A DNA stretch of 64,000 bases from Scleromitrula shiraiana (lineage: Eukaryota; Ascomycota; Leotiomycetes; Helotiales; Sclerotiniaceae): positions 1,828,501 to 1,892,500 of the forward strand of contig JABELC010000009.1 of assembly GCA_028455995.1 (NCBI GenBank). The letters are read 5' to 3'. Below, one piece after another: positions 35,296 through 50,093 of this stretch. The notes under the pieces were generated by a model, which did no database searches, had not been told where the DNA came from, and worked only from the letters and a program-made list of their open reading frames with translations. How positions within the stretch are numbered: the stretch's first letter is position 1; every line of letters begins with the position of its first letter. A program made the translations under genes and the position numbers.

Positions 35296-38200
35296 CTTTA
35301 TGATCTATATTTCAATATTAGCATTATTTAAAAAAAAAAGAAAGTTAAACTAAATTTATTATATATTGTAATATTATTTTTCTTTGTTTTTCTATAAAAT
35401 AGATTAAAAAGTTGAAATATATATGAGTAGTATAATTAATAAAAAAAAGTTAATATAATAAAGAAAAATATATATAAAGTTGTAATTGTTATTATTTTGA
35501 TAAATATTATTTTTAAAGAAATTATTTTTAAATTAGAATAATAATATCTTAATGATTTTAGTAAATATCGTTTTTGTATATATTATTATTTTTTGCATTT
35601 TTTTTATATTAGTTTTTTATATTTTTACATCTTTTATATTAATTCTTTATATTATTATATTTTTTTTATTATATTTTTCCTATTGTAATATATTAATATA
35701 TTATATAGACTAATCTATAATAAATATTAGTTTAAATGATTATGATTTATTTTGCTAAATAGATAAAATGATTTATTTATATTTAATCTATTTTTTTGTA
35801 TCGATCTTGATTTTATTAATATTAATAAGGTTTTTGAGAATAATATAAAGTTTTAATTTTGTTATTATATTAGTAAGGTTTATATTGCTAATAATTCATT
35901 TAATCTTTATAATTTCTTTATATTTATATAATTGATGAATAAAGACTAAATCGATTATTAGATGTTTTTTTTAAAGAGTATTAAGTTTGATTAAGCATTT
36001 ATAAAGTAATTTTAAATTAATATAGATTATAAGAAATGTAAAGTTGGTTATGATTTTTTTGTTAATTAATCAATTTATAATTTTGTTGATATTAGATTTG
36101 ATTATAATGATAATGTTGAATTTATATTTTATTTTATATAATTTTAAAGTAAAAATGTTTTATATGATTTATTTATATTTAATAAAGGATTAATAAATAA
36201 TATTTGTATTATTGTTTTTATTAATAAATATTATAATAAAATTGATTTAAAAAAAGAGATTAACATTATTTATAAAATTTATATCGATAAAATAAATTAT
36301 TTATAATAATTTTATTTTTAAAAAAACAAATATAAAGTTATAATTAGAATTATTAATTTATTATTAAATATATTTATTAAAAATATTTATATTATTTTTA
36401 AATAAATTAATAATTTAGATTATATATAATAAATTAAATAATATTTTTAATTAATAAATATTTATAATATACATATTATAAATTTATTAAATAATATATT
36501 ATTTTTTTAAAAAAATATTTTTTTGAATTTTTATATATAATTGAAAATTAATAAAAAAATGATTTATAAAATAGAATTTGTTATATTATCGTTTTTGAAT
36601 AAATATAATTATATTATTTTTATTAATATAAATTAAAATATTATTAAATTTAAAAAGAATATTAATTATTAGTTATTTTTATGTTTTTAAAAAATAATCT
36701 TTTTTTTGATTTGCATTTTTTTTTATTTATAAATTTTTTATTAATAAAAATAAAAATATTATTAATTTATAATTCAATTATATCTAATTTTTTATTTTTA
36801 TCAATATAAAATAAGTAATTATTAAATAAAGAAAAAATTATTTCGAGAGTTTTTATATAATAATTGTAATATATAAAATATTAATAATTTCCTAATTTTA
36901 TAATACTATAAAATAAATATATAATTTTAAAGATTATATTTAATTTAAAATTTGTTTTTAATAAAGATTTAATATAAAATATATAAATCAAAAATGTTTT
37001 TGATTGAATATATATTTATAATATATTACAAAGATATAATTAAATATATTAATATATATTTTATAAAATTATAAAATAAAATATGATTTTATAATTAATT
37101 TATTAAATAATAAAAAATTTTATTAAAATTGTTTTTTTATTTTCATTATTATAACTTTGAATTACTAATCTAAATTTCTTGAATATTTTTAATATATTTT
37201 TATTTTTAATCAAATCAATAAATTTATTACAAAAAATTTAGATGTTTTTTGGTATATCGCTTTTTTTAATAATTTTAAATATATTTTTCTTTAATAAACT
37301 ATTTATTTCCTTTTTATAAAATAAGCAAAATTAATTTATAATTGATAAAAAATTTATAATAATATATATATTAAAAATATTTTTAGTAATATAATCATTA
37401 TTATTATTGTTATTAAAATATATTTGATTATATTTTAAGATTTATTTTTAATAAGAAATTTCGATTATTAGTTTTAAATATGAAATTGAAATAGAAACTA
37501 GATTAGAAATAAGCTTTTTATTTAATATACAAACGTTTTTTTTTTAATTGAAATGTTTCTAAATTATTAAAGTCTTTATTATTAATTGAATTTAAAATAA
37601 AAGTTTTTATTGATAAAAAATCAATTATATTGTTAAATAGTTTATTAAGTATTTTAAGTTTTTTTTTATATAGTTTTATTAAAATGTTTTTGAATTTTTT
37701 ATTAAAATTGTTTATTTTAATTATATATATTTAATTTTTTATTTTGATAAATTTATATAATCTGTTTTAAATAATTTTTTTTTGGTGAATAAAAACTAAG
37801 GATTTGAATTTGAAATTATGTAAATAGAGTATAGATAATTTATTATATTAATATAAAATATTTGTTATTATTTGTTTAATATATTTTTTTTATATTTTAT
37901 TTATTATTTTATTAATTATAGTAATATATTATAATATAGATAAAATAGAAAAATCGAAAAATGTTAAATAGAGAAATATACTGAATATTAGGAAAATAAA
38001 AATAAAGCTATTTAAATTAATAATATTATTAATAATTTTGATAGTTATTTATAGTTTTATATCTTTATTGATTTTTTTAATATTTTCAAATTCTTTAATA
38101 ATGATTATATATATTTGTTGAATTATTTTATAATAATGTTCAATCATTCCGATAAAATAATAAATTTTAATAAATATATATTTAGTCTTAATTGCAATTA

Positions 38201-38758
38201 TATAAATATTATCGATAAAGTTTTTTTTTATAAAATAAATTTTTTGATTATAAATAATTAATTTAAAAAGACCATTATAAATATTGATCTATATAAAATA
38301 AAATGCATTTTATATTATTATTATTAATAAATCTTTAATAAAGTATACAATATTAAACTAAATTATTTCGTTAATAATGTGAAAAATAAAATTATTATTA
38401 ATATATATTATATTAATTATAATGGTGAAATTGAATTTTATATTGTTATAGAATTTGAATTTGAATTTTTTGGATTTATTAATATAGAACTAATATTTTT
38501 TATAATACTTTATAAGCTGTTTTGATTGCTTATGATTAAATTTATTTTTATAATCAATGCGATTAAATAAATTGTATAGTTTCTTGATAAAGGGGTATTC
38601 TATTTATTTATAAATATAGTATAATTCGATTTTAAATAAATAGTATTTTTTATCTATATTTAATAATTTTATAATAGATTACTAGAATTCTTGAAAAAAG
38701 ATTAATTAATTAATAAATATATATTTATAGTATTTAATAATTTTCTATATTTTATTAT

Positions 38759-38919
38759 TGTTTGTATGACTCCGGGGGTATGGAACTATATAATTACGAG
38801 TATTAATCAGTATTATATTATTTGTTTAAGGAGTTCAAAAAGAGTGTTGTACGCTATTGAGGATATATATTTTTTTAATGAACATATAATATAAAATTAT
38901 ATATTTGATTATATAGATA
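38759..38919. repeat. Inner element, left LTR
   Basis: Starts TGTTTGTATGACTCC. It keeps G (GGGGG, GGAG) but has lost many C that the right copy keeps. Confidence 0.75.
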
Positions 38920-41900
38920 TTGGTAATTTTTTAAAAACTTAATATTATATATATAAAAAGTTAAAATCTATAAAAAACTATGAATTATCTATATGAGATA
39001 AAAGTAAAATAGGCTTTCTTTAGCTTTTTACTATTTTGAAATCTTTATAATTTGTTTATATGCAATATAATATTTTTAAAATCGGATTGGGATAAATATT
39101 ATTTAAATTGTATATTATCATTATTCTATATTATTATTGTTTTTTATATTATATCTTTTATTATTTTGCCTTATAATAATTATATATAATCTAAATAAAT
39201 AGAATCGATCACTATTTAGTTATTCTCCGAAAAATAAACAAAGAAAAAAAGAAGAAAAAAAATTAAAATCTTTTTTTATATTTAATTTATTTATTAATCT
39301 TTATTAATATTTTATTTATATCGATAAATTTTTTCAATGCTAAGCAAAGCTTTACCTTCATTATTGTGTTTATTAGATTATTATTATTATTGATCTATTA
39401 TATTTTTGCAATCTTTTTATATTCATATAATTAATGTAGTATTATAATATCAATCATAAATCGTTTTTTGATTGTTATTTTAAATTTAATTAATAGTTAA
39501 AATAAGGAATACAAATCAGTATAAATAATTAATAATAAAATATGATTATTAAAGATTTTATTGATTATATTTTTAATAGCGATTGTTATATTAAAACTAA
39601 GGATTATTATATAAAATTCTAATGTTGATATGGCTTAAATAATATATTTGTATTTGATTAAAGACTAATATATAATATCCATATTTTTATTTTTATTTAT
39701 TAATACGATAATATATTCGATTTAGAATGATAAATTAAAATTATTAATATATAAGGTATTAATAAATATATATATATAAAAAGTATTGAAACTAAATAAT
39801 ACAAATCAAAATCTTTTTATAGAGTTTTCTTTTTATTATTATATATATTTATTAAATACTTTTATATCTTTATTGTTTAATTCAATATTCTGTATAGTTT
39901 TTGTTAAATTAAATAAAATTTCAAATTAGTAATAGATTGCGATATAAATACTATAAGTGTATTATATAATATACTGTTTTTTTAATATTATATTTTTTTA
40001 GAATTTATTGTATATTTTATATATATTAATATTAATATTTTTGATTTGTTCTATATTTTTATATTGAAATTCTTAGTTTATTATAATTATTAAATTTTTT
40101 AATAATATTAAATTGTTCTTAAATTTGAATAAGTATATTTTAATTAATTACTTTTATTCTTTATATAAAAATTTAATTTTTTTAAATAGTGTTTTTTTTT
40201 ATAGACAAATTATTTATTAATAATAATTAAAATATTATTGGTTTATATTATTATAATTTTAAATCTTTATTTTTATATATATAATAAATAAAAATTATAT
40301 ATCAATATCACTATTTTAAATTTTACAATATAATAATTTAAATATATACTAAATTAATAATTTCTTACTTTTAGAATTCTATATAATAATTATATTATAT
40401 AAAATATAATTCTAAATAGATATTCTATTTTTAAAATTATATATATAAAAATAAAACATACAAATTTTAAATTTATTTATATATATATTTAAATAATATT
40501 GTATAAATAAATATTAAATACATTATTACTTTTTATTATTATTATAATAATTATAATTATTAATACTAATCAATAAACTAAACATTATACAATTAAAAAT
40601 TATATAAATATAATATATTTTTTTATATCATTAAAACCTTATATAATAAACCTCGATTTCTCATATATATTCTCTATATTTAAATATTTAAATTCATTAA
40701 TCTATTTATATTTAAAGATTTTTATTTTTATCAAAATCTTTTTTTATTTTATTATTTCAAATACATCAATTTTTATTAATTTATCTAATTCTTTTTTTTT
40801 TGATTTTATATACATCCCATTTGCTTTTTCTTTATTATATTTAGTCTATCTAATAAAAAAAATCAACCTTTTTATAAAAAAGACATCAACCAAATATACA
40901 ATATATTTATCATTTAATAATATTGTAAGGTTTAATAATATTTTTTTAAAATTCTTATTTTCTATATATAATTTAAATTATACTTTTTATTATATATCTT
41001 ATTAAATATACTAATAAAATTAAATCATTATTAATAATAAAATATTAAAACTTTAATCTTTTCTTGATTTACCACGTTTATAAATTATTGATTTAAATAG
41101 TTTAAATATTATTGCTTTTAATATTTCTTAAATAACTAATTAATTATTATCGTTGTTTATAAATATAAACAATATATAGTTTTTTGCATATATTATTAAT
41201 AATATTAATATTAGATTAATAAGTTTTTTATAATATAAATAAATTAATATTAATTATATAATTATAATATAATCATTTATATTAATTTTATAATTCTTAC
41301 TCTCTATCAATTCAAAAATATAAAATTTTATCTATTTTTTTTTTTTTATTCTAATAATCTTTTTATATATTAGAATTTTTAAATATATCTTTAAATTATA
41401 TACTATATATATAAATAATTTATTTTATTTTTATAATATATCTTTTATTAATTAAATCGCTTTATATCTATAGATTTTATCGCTCATTTCTTGCAATTTT
41501 ATTATTTAATTAATAATAATTTTTATTAATAAATCTGATTCTTTTATATATACAAATATATTAAATATTAAAAATGTTAAAACTAATCCATCAAGATTTA
41601 TTAAATCATTTATAGCCTTTATTATTATCTATAATATTTGTTTTTTTATAAAACCGAATTATTATAATTTGTTTTATAAAATCTTAAATATTTATTATAT
41701 AATTTTATAATATCGCTTAATTTTATTAATTAATCAATAAAATTTTATAAAAATTATTTTTATTTTAATCATTATAATACTCATATATTTATTAAATTTC
41801 TTTACAATAAACTATATATTTATATCAATAATAATATAATTTAAAAATTCTACATAAATATCAATCTATTTAAATCGAATTATATTTTAAACATATCTTA

Positions 41901-44061
41901 TTAATAAATTATTTAAAAATATTGTTATTTAATATTTTATTGCTTTATTAAATATATACAATATCGCTTTTTTATTAATATATATAATATTAATTATAAT
42001 TATATAATTAAATTGAATATTATCGTTTTTATTATTATTAATCTTAAATTTGAATCTCTTTAATAATTTATTATACATCTAACATTAATTACAATATTTT
42101 ATCAATCTATCAATCTTATCTTTACTCATATCATTATAACTAACTCGCTCAAATATATTGCATAATCTATAAATAGCTAAATGATCAAAACGCTTATATA
42201 AATATTATAATTCTACTTCTATAAAATAATAAATATTATTTAAAATTATTAATTATATAAACACATTATAATTGTATTTTTATAATAAAAGACTATAACC
42301 ACGCTTTTATATAATAAAAAAATGTTTATTAATTTTATTATAAATAATTTAATTTTTAATATTATTAAAAAATATATCAAGTTTATTTATATTTACTAAA
42401 TAAAATAAAAATAATATATTTATATAAACAATATAAATCTCAACTTATCTAATCAATAATTCAATTTCATATAATCTAATAGATTTTTCAATATCTTCTT
42501 TTTTAAATATAACTTTCACGATTTTTGCCCTATTATAATTAATAATTAAATCGATTAGTTTTTATAATATTTCGAATTATCGCTTATTAATAATTAATAT
42601 TATTATTATTTCTATATCGATTATAACACTTTAAAACTTATTAAAATCATATTTGCTATTTATAAAAAATATTTTAAAATTATATATGATTTATTTTAAT
42701 ATCGTACTTTTATCAATCTAATCATTATTAAATAGTCTTTTATATATTAATATATACTTAAATACTTTTTTTATAAACCCAATAATTGTTTATAAACTAT
42801 TAATTAAACTATTTAATATATAATATATTTTTAATATAATTTTATTTAAATATTTTATCTTTATATAAAATGCTTTATAAATCTTTTTAATATTCTTTTT
42901 CTTTATTTTTCGTTTTTCTTTATAATATATTAAAAATTGTTTATATATATAATTATTATTATTTTTAATAACTCTTTTTTTATATTTTCTTTAAACTTTT
43001 TTTTAATTTGATTTCAAATAATTTATAAAAAAATATTTTTCTTTTTTGCATACTCAATATCGTTTTTTATAAATTAATTTAAAATTTTTTTTATTATATC
43101 ATTTTTAAATATTAAATTATAATTCAAATCAATTTTAATAATTACTATATTTTTTTTAATTATTATAACTATTTACTTTATTATATTTACTATAATTAAA
43201 GCTTTTACTTCGATTTTATAAATTATCTATAAATTCTTTTTCAACATAGTATATATTAATACTATTATTTTATAATTCATTATAAATCTAAATCGCTTTT
43301 TTAATTTTTTAAATAAAATCAAAAATATTTATAATTAATTAATAATATATTTAAATATATTATTTGATTTATTAATATAATAAAATTATTTTTTCATAAA
43401 AATATAATTGACTTTTTATATTATTTAATAAAATCTTATATAATTACTTTGTTTTTACAAAAAACAGCTTTAAATATTGTTCAAGTTTTTTTTTTTTGAT
43501 TTTTATTTATAATATTTTTTATTATCAATTTTATTTATTTATTTATTATATTATAATAATATAATTCTCCTTAATATTATATTTTGAATTTTGCAACTAA
43601 ACCCCTTATTTTTTATAAAAATATAATAAAATTCAATATATAATATTCGAGCATTTTATTTTTAAATATAATTAAAAATATTATTACTATAAATTTGTTT
43701 AAAATATTTATATATTATAAAATTAATTTATATATAATTAGTTTATAATCAAAATTATTATTTTCATTATTAAATTTTATTATATTATTATATATTTTAT
43801 TTAAATTAATCTAATACTAAACTTTTAATATATAATATTAATAATTCTTTTTTTAATAATATTTTTAATTCTTATATTTATCCCTACATGTATATACTTT
43901 TCTATCTCTTCATTCTTTTCCCCAATTTCATTTACATTAAAAATCATAATTATTTTAATTATAATCATAATTATTTTGATTATAATTATCTTAATTATTC
44001 TAAAATATACAATAATCTTAATTGAATTGATTTCAATCAGATTGATTTCGATCATATTGAC

Positions 44062-44271
44062 TTTAACCAAATTAAAATATATAATTATTTTGATTATAAT
44101 AATTTTTATTATAATCATTTATATTATAATGATTTTGATTAAATTGATTTTGATTAAATTGATTTTAACTAAAATAGCTTTAATCAAATTAAAATATATA
44201 ATTATTTTAATTATAATAATTTTTATCATAATTATTTTCATCTTAATAATTTTAATTATTATATAATATAT
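44062..44271. repeat. ~117-bp tandem duplication in inner element
   Basis: CAAATTAAAATATATAATTA occurs at 44068 and 44185 with matching downstream sequence (ATAATAATTTTTAT). Confidence 0.7.
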
Positions 44272-45499
44272 AATTATTAAATAAAATTATATATTAAATA
44301 ATATAATATATAAAATTATATATTAATATTATTAAAATAATTTTGAATAAATATTTAAAATTAACTTTTATTATAAACTAGATATTCTTTAATAATTTAT
44401 TAAATTACCTTAATAAATTAACTATTATTTATATAATTAAAATATTTTATTTAATCTGCTTTTCTTTTTTAGTTTGTTTCCTTGTACTTTCTTTTTAATC
44501 CTATTCCTACTTCAGATCTTTTATCATTATTTTTATATTATCAAACCTAAATTCTATTGATCGATCTTTATAAATCTTTTTTAAATAAACTTTAATTTAT
44601 TTAAAGCATAATCTTATATATATTATACTTTATATTATATAAATTATTAATATAAATATATTAACATAAACATTACCCCCTTATAATATTTTTCTTATTA
44701 CTATTAGATATTTTTTATTTAATATTTAAAATATCTCTATATTTATATCTCTAAATGCTTTTTTAAAGTCTATCTATAAATTTATATCAATAAAGATTTT
44801 TAAATTATTGATTATATACTTATCGAATTTATACTTTAAATAACGATTTATTATACATAAATTTTTTATATCATATTCTTTATATTCATTAATAAAATTT
44901 AAATCATTTAAAAATGATTTTTTAAATAAATCTTTATAATACTTTTTATTTTATTTAAATTTAAAATTTTGATCATACTCAAAATTACACATATTATTAT
45001 CCTTTAATTATTATCTTTTTCTAAAATTAAATATAAACTTTTCAAAAATATTATTTACTATATTTTTAAATAAAAAGATTTTTATCTATATTTAAAATAT
45101 TGAAATTTATATTTATTTAAATATCTTCTATTAATATTATTTTTATAATAGATTTATATATATTAAATTTTTATTAAAATTTCTCGATAATATCTCTAAT
45201 ATTAATTAAAATTTTTCGATTTGATTAAATATTTATCTTAATCATCAAATTATTAATAATAATTCTAAATTTTAAATATTTATATTTATTAGATTATTTT
45301 TTTTTTATAATTATTTAAAACTTATATTTATATTCATACTCCTTAACCTCCTTTCTTTCTCCACATCATTTTTGCCCACTATATTACTTATAATATTATA
45401 ATATAAAATAAAAAAATGTTTTTAATAATATCTTATATCTTTTTATTAAATAATATAATAATTATTATTAAATTCATTTTTATTTAATTTTTTTATTAT

Positions 45500-45672
45500 T
45501 ATTAAACAAATATCTAATATCAAATTAAAAATTCAATTTAATAAAACTTTTAAATCAAATATAATTATACAATTTATAAAATAAATTTGATATTAAATTA
45601 AAACTTGTTTTAATAAAATTTTTAAATCAAATATAATCATTCCAATTTATAAAATAAATATATAATAAACAA
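45500..45672. repeat. ~73-bp tandem duplication in inner element
   Basis: TTTTAAATCAAATATAAT and AATTTATAAAATAAAT recur about 72-73 bp apart, differing by transitions. Confidence 0.65.
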
Positions 45673-45914
45673 ATTTACTATAAAATAAAAAAAAAATAAA
45701 GTAATTATAAAAAAATATAAAAATATAAAAAAAAGTTTATTAAAAATTTTATAAAAATTTTATAATAAAAATTCTTATATAAATAATTTTATTATTATTT
45801 TTATAATTATAATAAAATAATCATTATTATCAACATTTTTATTTATTAAAATATATTTTTAGATAATATAATAAATATTCAAATAATATAATATGATTTA
45901 TATTTTTATTATTA

Positions 45915-46070
45915 TTTTACTTATAATAAACATTTAAATTTTATAATTTTAAAATCGATTTAAAAATTATTTAATTTATAATAAATATTTAAATTTTATA
46001 ATATCTAAACTAAAATTGAAAACTATTATTTTTATAATAAATATTTAAATATTATAAAATTCAATTCTTT
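45915..46070. repeat. ~55-bp tandem repeat, three units, near the right LTR
   Basis: TTATAATAAATATTTAAAT-type units begin near 45921, 45976 and 46032. Confidence 0.65.
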
Positions 46071-46223
46071 TCTTTATCAAAAATTAAATAATTTATAAAA
46101 CCTTTTACCATCAAAAATTATAAAAAATTTTCTATTAATAATAAATAAAAACATTTAAAATTTATCAAAATTAATATTGCATATAAAATAAAAATCTTAA
46201 TTTATAATATACACATTAATTAA

Positions 46224-46384
46224 TATTTATATAACTCCAAAAATATAAAACTATACAATTATAAATATCAATCAATATTATATTATTTATTCAAAAAATT
46301 CAAGAAGAGTATTGTACACTATTAAAAATATATATCTCCTCAACGAACACATGACGTAAGGTCACGTGTTTGACTATACAGACA
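46224..46384. repeat. Inner element, right LTR
   Basis: Ends ACTATACAGACA. It keeps C (CTCCTCAACGAACAC) while many G of the left copy are A here. Confidence 0.75.
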
Positions 46385-49271
46385 ATTATTAATATGTTAA
46401 AATTTATTTTTAATATTATTAAATAAAATTTAAATATAATCTATATTTAGAAGATTTAATAAAAATAGAGTATTGATATTAATAATATAAATGTCAATTA
46501 TGTTAATTAGGTTGATAATTAAAGTAATTTTAATAAAGAAAATGTTATTAAAGTTGAATTTAAAGTTTATGGCTAAATTTGGAGTCTTTATATCAATTTA
46601 AATAAGTTTTTATAGTATTAAAAATTATTTATAATTAATAATTGATTATTTTATAGTGTCAAAATTAATTATTATATTGATAAATTTATATTTATTATAG
46701 TGTTTAATTTATAAATAAATTTTAAATTTTTAATTAATTTTGTTAATATAAATATGTAAAATAATTAAATTATTGAATTCTATAATAATATTATTATAAT
46801 TATTATTTATAATAATATAAAAACTGTATAAAATAATAAATATTTTAATGTTATTATTATTATTATTATTATTAAAATATAATTTTAATTAAAATATTTT
46901 AATTTTTTGAATTATATAAATAAAATCATTATTATTATTATATTTGTTTTAAATATATTGATTATAGTTTTTATTAAAACTTTATATATTATTAAAGCTA
47001 AATCTCAATTTTATTTTTTGATTGAATTCTTTTTTTGTGGTAATTCATTTTTTAAAGGTATATTTGATTAACTAATATTTTTTTCTTTATAAATATAATA
47101 TATTTTTTATTTTTAATTATAATAATTATTATTAAATTAAAAAATTTAATTATTAAAATATATATTTTTATTTTAAAGTTATAAATTATTATTATTCTAA
47201 TTGTTTTTTTAAAATTATTGATTATTAAAGTTTTATTTAATTATATTATTATTTTTTTTTTAAAAGATAATTTATTTTTAAATTTGTTTTTTATATTTTT
47301 TTATGTTATAATAAATATATAAATCTTTATAGTTGTAGCAATAAATATTTTAAATAAATTTAAATATCTTTAAAAATATATAAAATAGTTTTAATAAATT
47401 ATAAAAAATTTTATTATGTAAATAGAATTGCCATATATTTTTAGTAATAAATCGAATTTCATAATATATATTTTATTAAATAAAATTTTATATAATTGTG
47501 TAATTAATTTTAATAAATTATTTATAATAATAATATAAAAAATAATTTTAAACTAATTATTATATATATCATGTTTTTATTTTTCACTTTCAAATACCTT
47601 CTAAAATTCTTTAATAATTGTTTTTTAATTAATATTTAAATTTCTATATTTAATAATGTTATAATAATACTTTTAAGTATCTTTGTATAATATAAATAAA
47701 ATATTAAAATATTAATATTGTTTAGATAAACCAACTTATTTATAATTATTTTTATAAATAATTAATTTATATTTAATATTATTTATTTAATCATTATATT
47801 TATTATTATTTAATATATATTGTTTTATAAAATTTTTAAACTATTTATTAATATTAAATAAAATAAGATTAATCTTAAAATTTTCAAAATTTGAATAATT
47901 GAAAAGATCATTCTCGGGATTGGAATTGGGATTAAAATCGAAATTATTATTATTACTATTTTTTTTTTAATAAATATTGATTTGGGATTAAATTTTTTAA
48001 AATTAAATAGTTTTTTAAATATTGTTTGTTTTTTTTACTTGTTTTGTTTATTTTTTTTGTTTTTATTTTTAATTTTATCTTTTTTTTATTTATAGTTTTT
48101 CATAAAATTAATAATAAATTTTTTTTTATTTTCTTTTTTTAGATTATTAAATTTTTTAATTATTATAATAAAAATATTTAATTATATATTGAATTGTATA
48201 TTGCAAATTACTACTCCTATCATTTTTTAAATTTATTTAAACAAAATCTTAAAAATAAATATAAAAATCAAATTGATACTAATATCAAAGTCAATAAAAA
48301 TATTAATATCAAATTCTTATAAAAATTGCTTAGAAAATTGTAAAATAAAAAAAGAATTTTTAGATTATAATAAAATATTTTAAAATCTAATTTATAAAGT
48401 TAGTTTTGAATATTTATAAAATATTATTATTAAAAATATAATAATAAATATATTTTAAAGTTTTAAATTAAATATATAATAAAAAAACTTTATTATCAAA
48501 ATTATTTTTAAAATTAAATCCATCTTTAAATATTTTGCAAAATTCATTATATTCTTTAAGATCTTAATCAAAAAAAAATAATCTAAAAAAAAAAAGTTTT
48601 TTTTTATTATATTGATTCAAAAAAAAAATTAGATAAAAATATTTATATAAATAATTAAAAAAAAATATCATATTTTAATAAAAAAAATGAGTTCTCTATT
48701 ATTATATAAAGAAAAAAAATTAGAGAAAAAAAAAAAAAAAAAAAAAGAAAATAAATTATTACAAAATAATAAAAGTTTATTTATTTTTAAAAAATATTCC
48801 TGAATTTTTATAAATCTTATTAATTTAGAGATAATAATATTTTCAAATAAAAACCAGAGTTTTTTCAATATAATTTCCATAAATCCGAAAATAGTGAATA
48901 TATAAAAAAAAGTAAAAAAAAAAATAAAAAATAAATAATAAAAAAAATCTCATCATCACTAAGATTTTGAAAATTTAAGGATTTGAAAATATTATAAAAA
49001 TCGTTAAAAAATGTCTTAAAAAAGTAAAAATTGAAAAGTTTAAAATATTAAGATTGAATTTAAAAAAACTAGGCTAAAAACATATATAATAAACGCAAAA
49101 GTTTATAATATTGTTTTAACATCTATATATTTTATTTTAATATTATATATTATTTTTAATCAAAACACTTTATTAATATTTCAAATTCAATTTCAATCTT
49201 TTCAAAAATATTTTTATTATTATAATATTGCTTTGATATTTATAATATTTAATCTATATAATATTAATTAA

Positions 49272-49409
49272 TATAGTTTTATTCTAATAAATCATATGAT
49301 TTATAATATTATAATTTTATATAATATATTTTTATTATTGATTTATCTATAGTATAAATTATCAAATCGTATATATATACGATTGTGGTCATGTGTTTAT
49401 CATGTATTA
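49272..49409. repeat. Outer element, right LTR
   Basis: Direct-repeat partner of 35158-35295; most differences are G/A or C/T. Confidence 0.6.
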
Positions 49410-50093
49410 TTAAGACTTAAATTAAGAAAAAAAAAGTGCTTTTAATCATAAATAAAAAAATGATTCAAATTTAGAAAAAAAAATGAGTTAAAATATTAAT
49501 TTAATAAATCAATAAGAAAATAGAAAATATAAAATATCAACTCAAAAAGTAATAAAACATGATAGAAATAATTATTTTAATAAATAAAATATATATAATT
49601 TTAAACCTTAATCTCTTCAATATAATTAATTTCTTTTTTTACCAATTATTTTTTATATATTTTTAATATAATTATATTTTTAATATTAAAATTATCCATC
49701 AATAAAATAAATATTATAATATAATCATTTTTTTTAATTCAATTTAAAAAGTTTTTATTTGAAACCATTATAATTCTAATTTATTACATAATATCAAAGA
49801 TCGAGTATTAGAATCTAATAATATTATTTATTTTGAGAAATATAAAAACACTTATAAAATTCTTAGAAAAATTTATTAAATGTTAATATTATAATATATA
49901 ATTGTATAATTCTATTAATATCAAAATTTAAATATTTAAAACATTATTGATTAAGTTATTAATTTTTAAAAAAGTAATAAAATGAGGTTGAAGCATAGTA
50001 TATCAGGTCTATATCATCATCTACTTAGAATCGCGGTATCCATATACATTTTGTACCCAGTACTTCGTACTACATATTTATCCCTTTACAATA

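Larger units (their letters stand above)
38759..46384. mobile_element. Inner nested LTR retrotransposon (7.6 kb)
   Basis: Direct repeats 38759-38919 and 46224-46384, each 161 bp, align at a constant offset of 7,465 bp. The left copy begins TG and the right copy ends CA, the canonical LTR ends. The flanking five bases are ATTAT on both sides (38754-38758 and 46385-46389), a target-site duplication. TTGGTA directly after the left LTR suits a tRNA primer-binding site. The interior is RIP-destroyed with no usable frame. It lies inside the outer element. Confidence 0.75.
35158..49409. mobile_element. Outer LTR retrotransposon, interrupted by a nested element
   Basis: Direct repeats of about 138 bp at 35158-35295 and 49272-49409 align without gaps, sharing TTTATCTATAGTATA, ATTATCAA and GTATATATATA cores and differing by transitions. 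They start TATAG (from TG) and end TA (likely from CA). Subtracting the nested element leaves about 6.6 kb, a normal retrotransposon size. No gag or pol frame survives. A target duplication is not clear. Confidence 0.55.
33010..50091. other. ~17 kb AT-rich block (RIP-type isochore)
   Basis: Nearly all A and T with frequent TpA, no supported gene and only repeat-derived frames, bordered sharply by normal-composition sequence near 33.0 kb and 50 kb. Inside it are two nested LTR-type elements and several shorter repeats. Composition and the transition-only divergence of LTR pairs point to repeat-induced point mutation. Confidence 0.85.

Noticed and set aside
43825..44266. Overlapping Ile/Lys-rich frames on both strands
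   Set aside because: Low-complexity ATT/AAT codons in a RIPped tandem repeat.
33010..50091. AT-rich block as a centromere
   Set aside because: Composition fits, but the block is explained by nested RIPped retrotransposons, and no centromere-specific evidence can be read from sequence.
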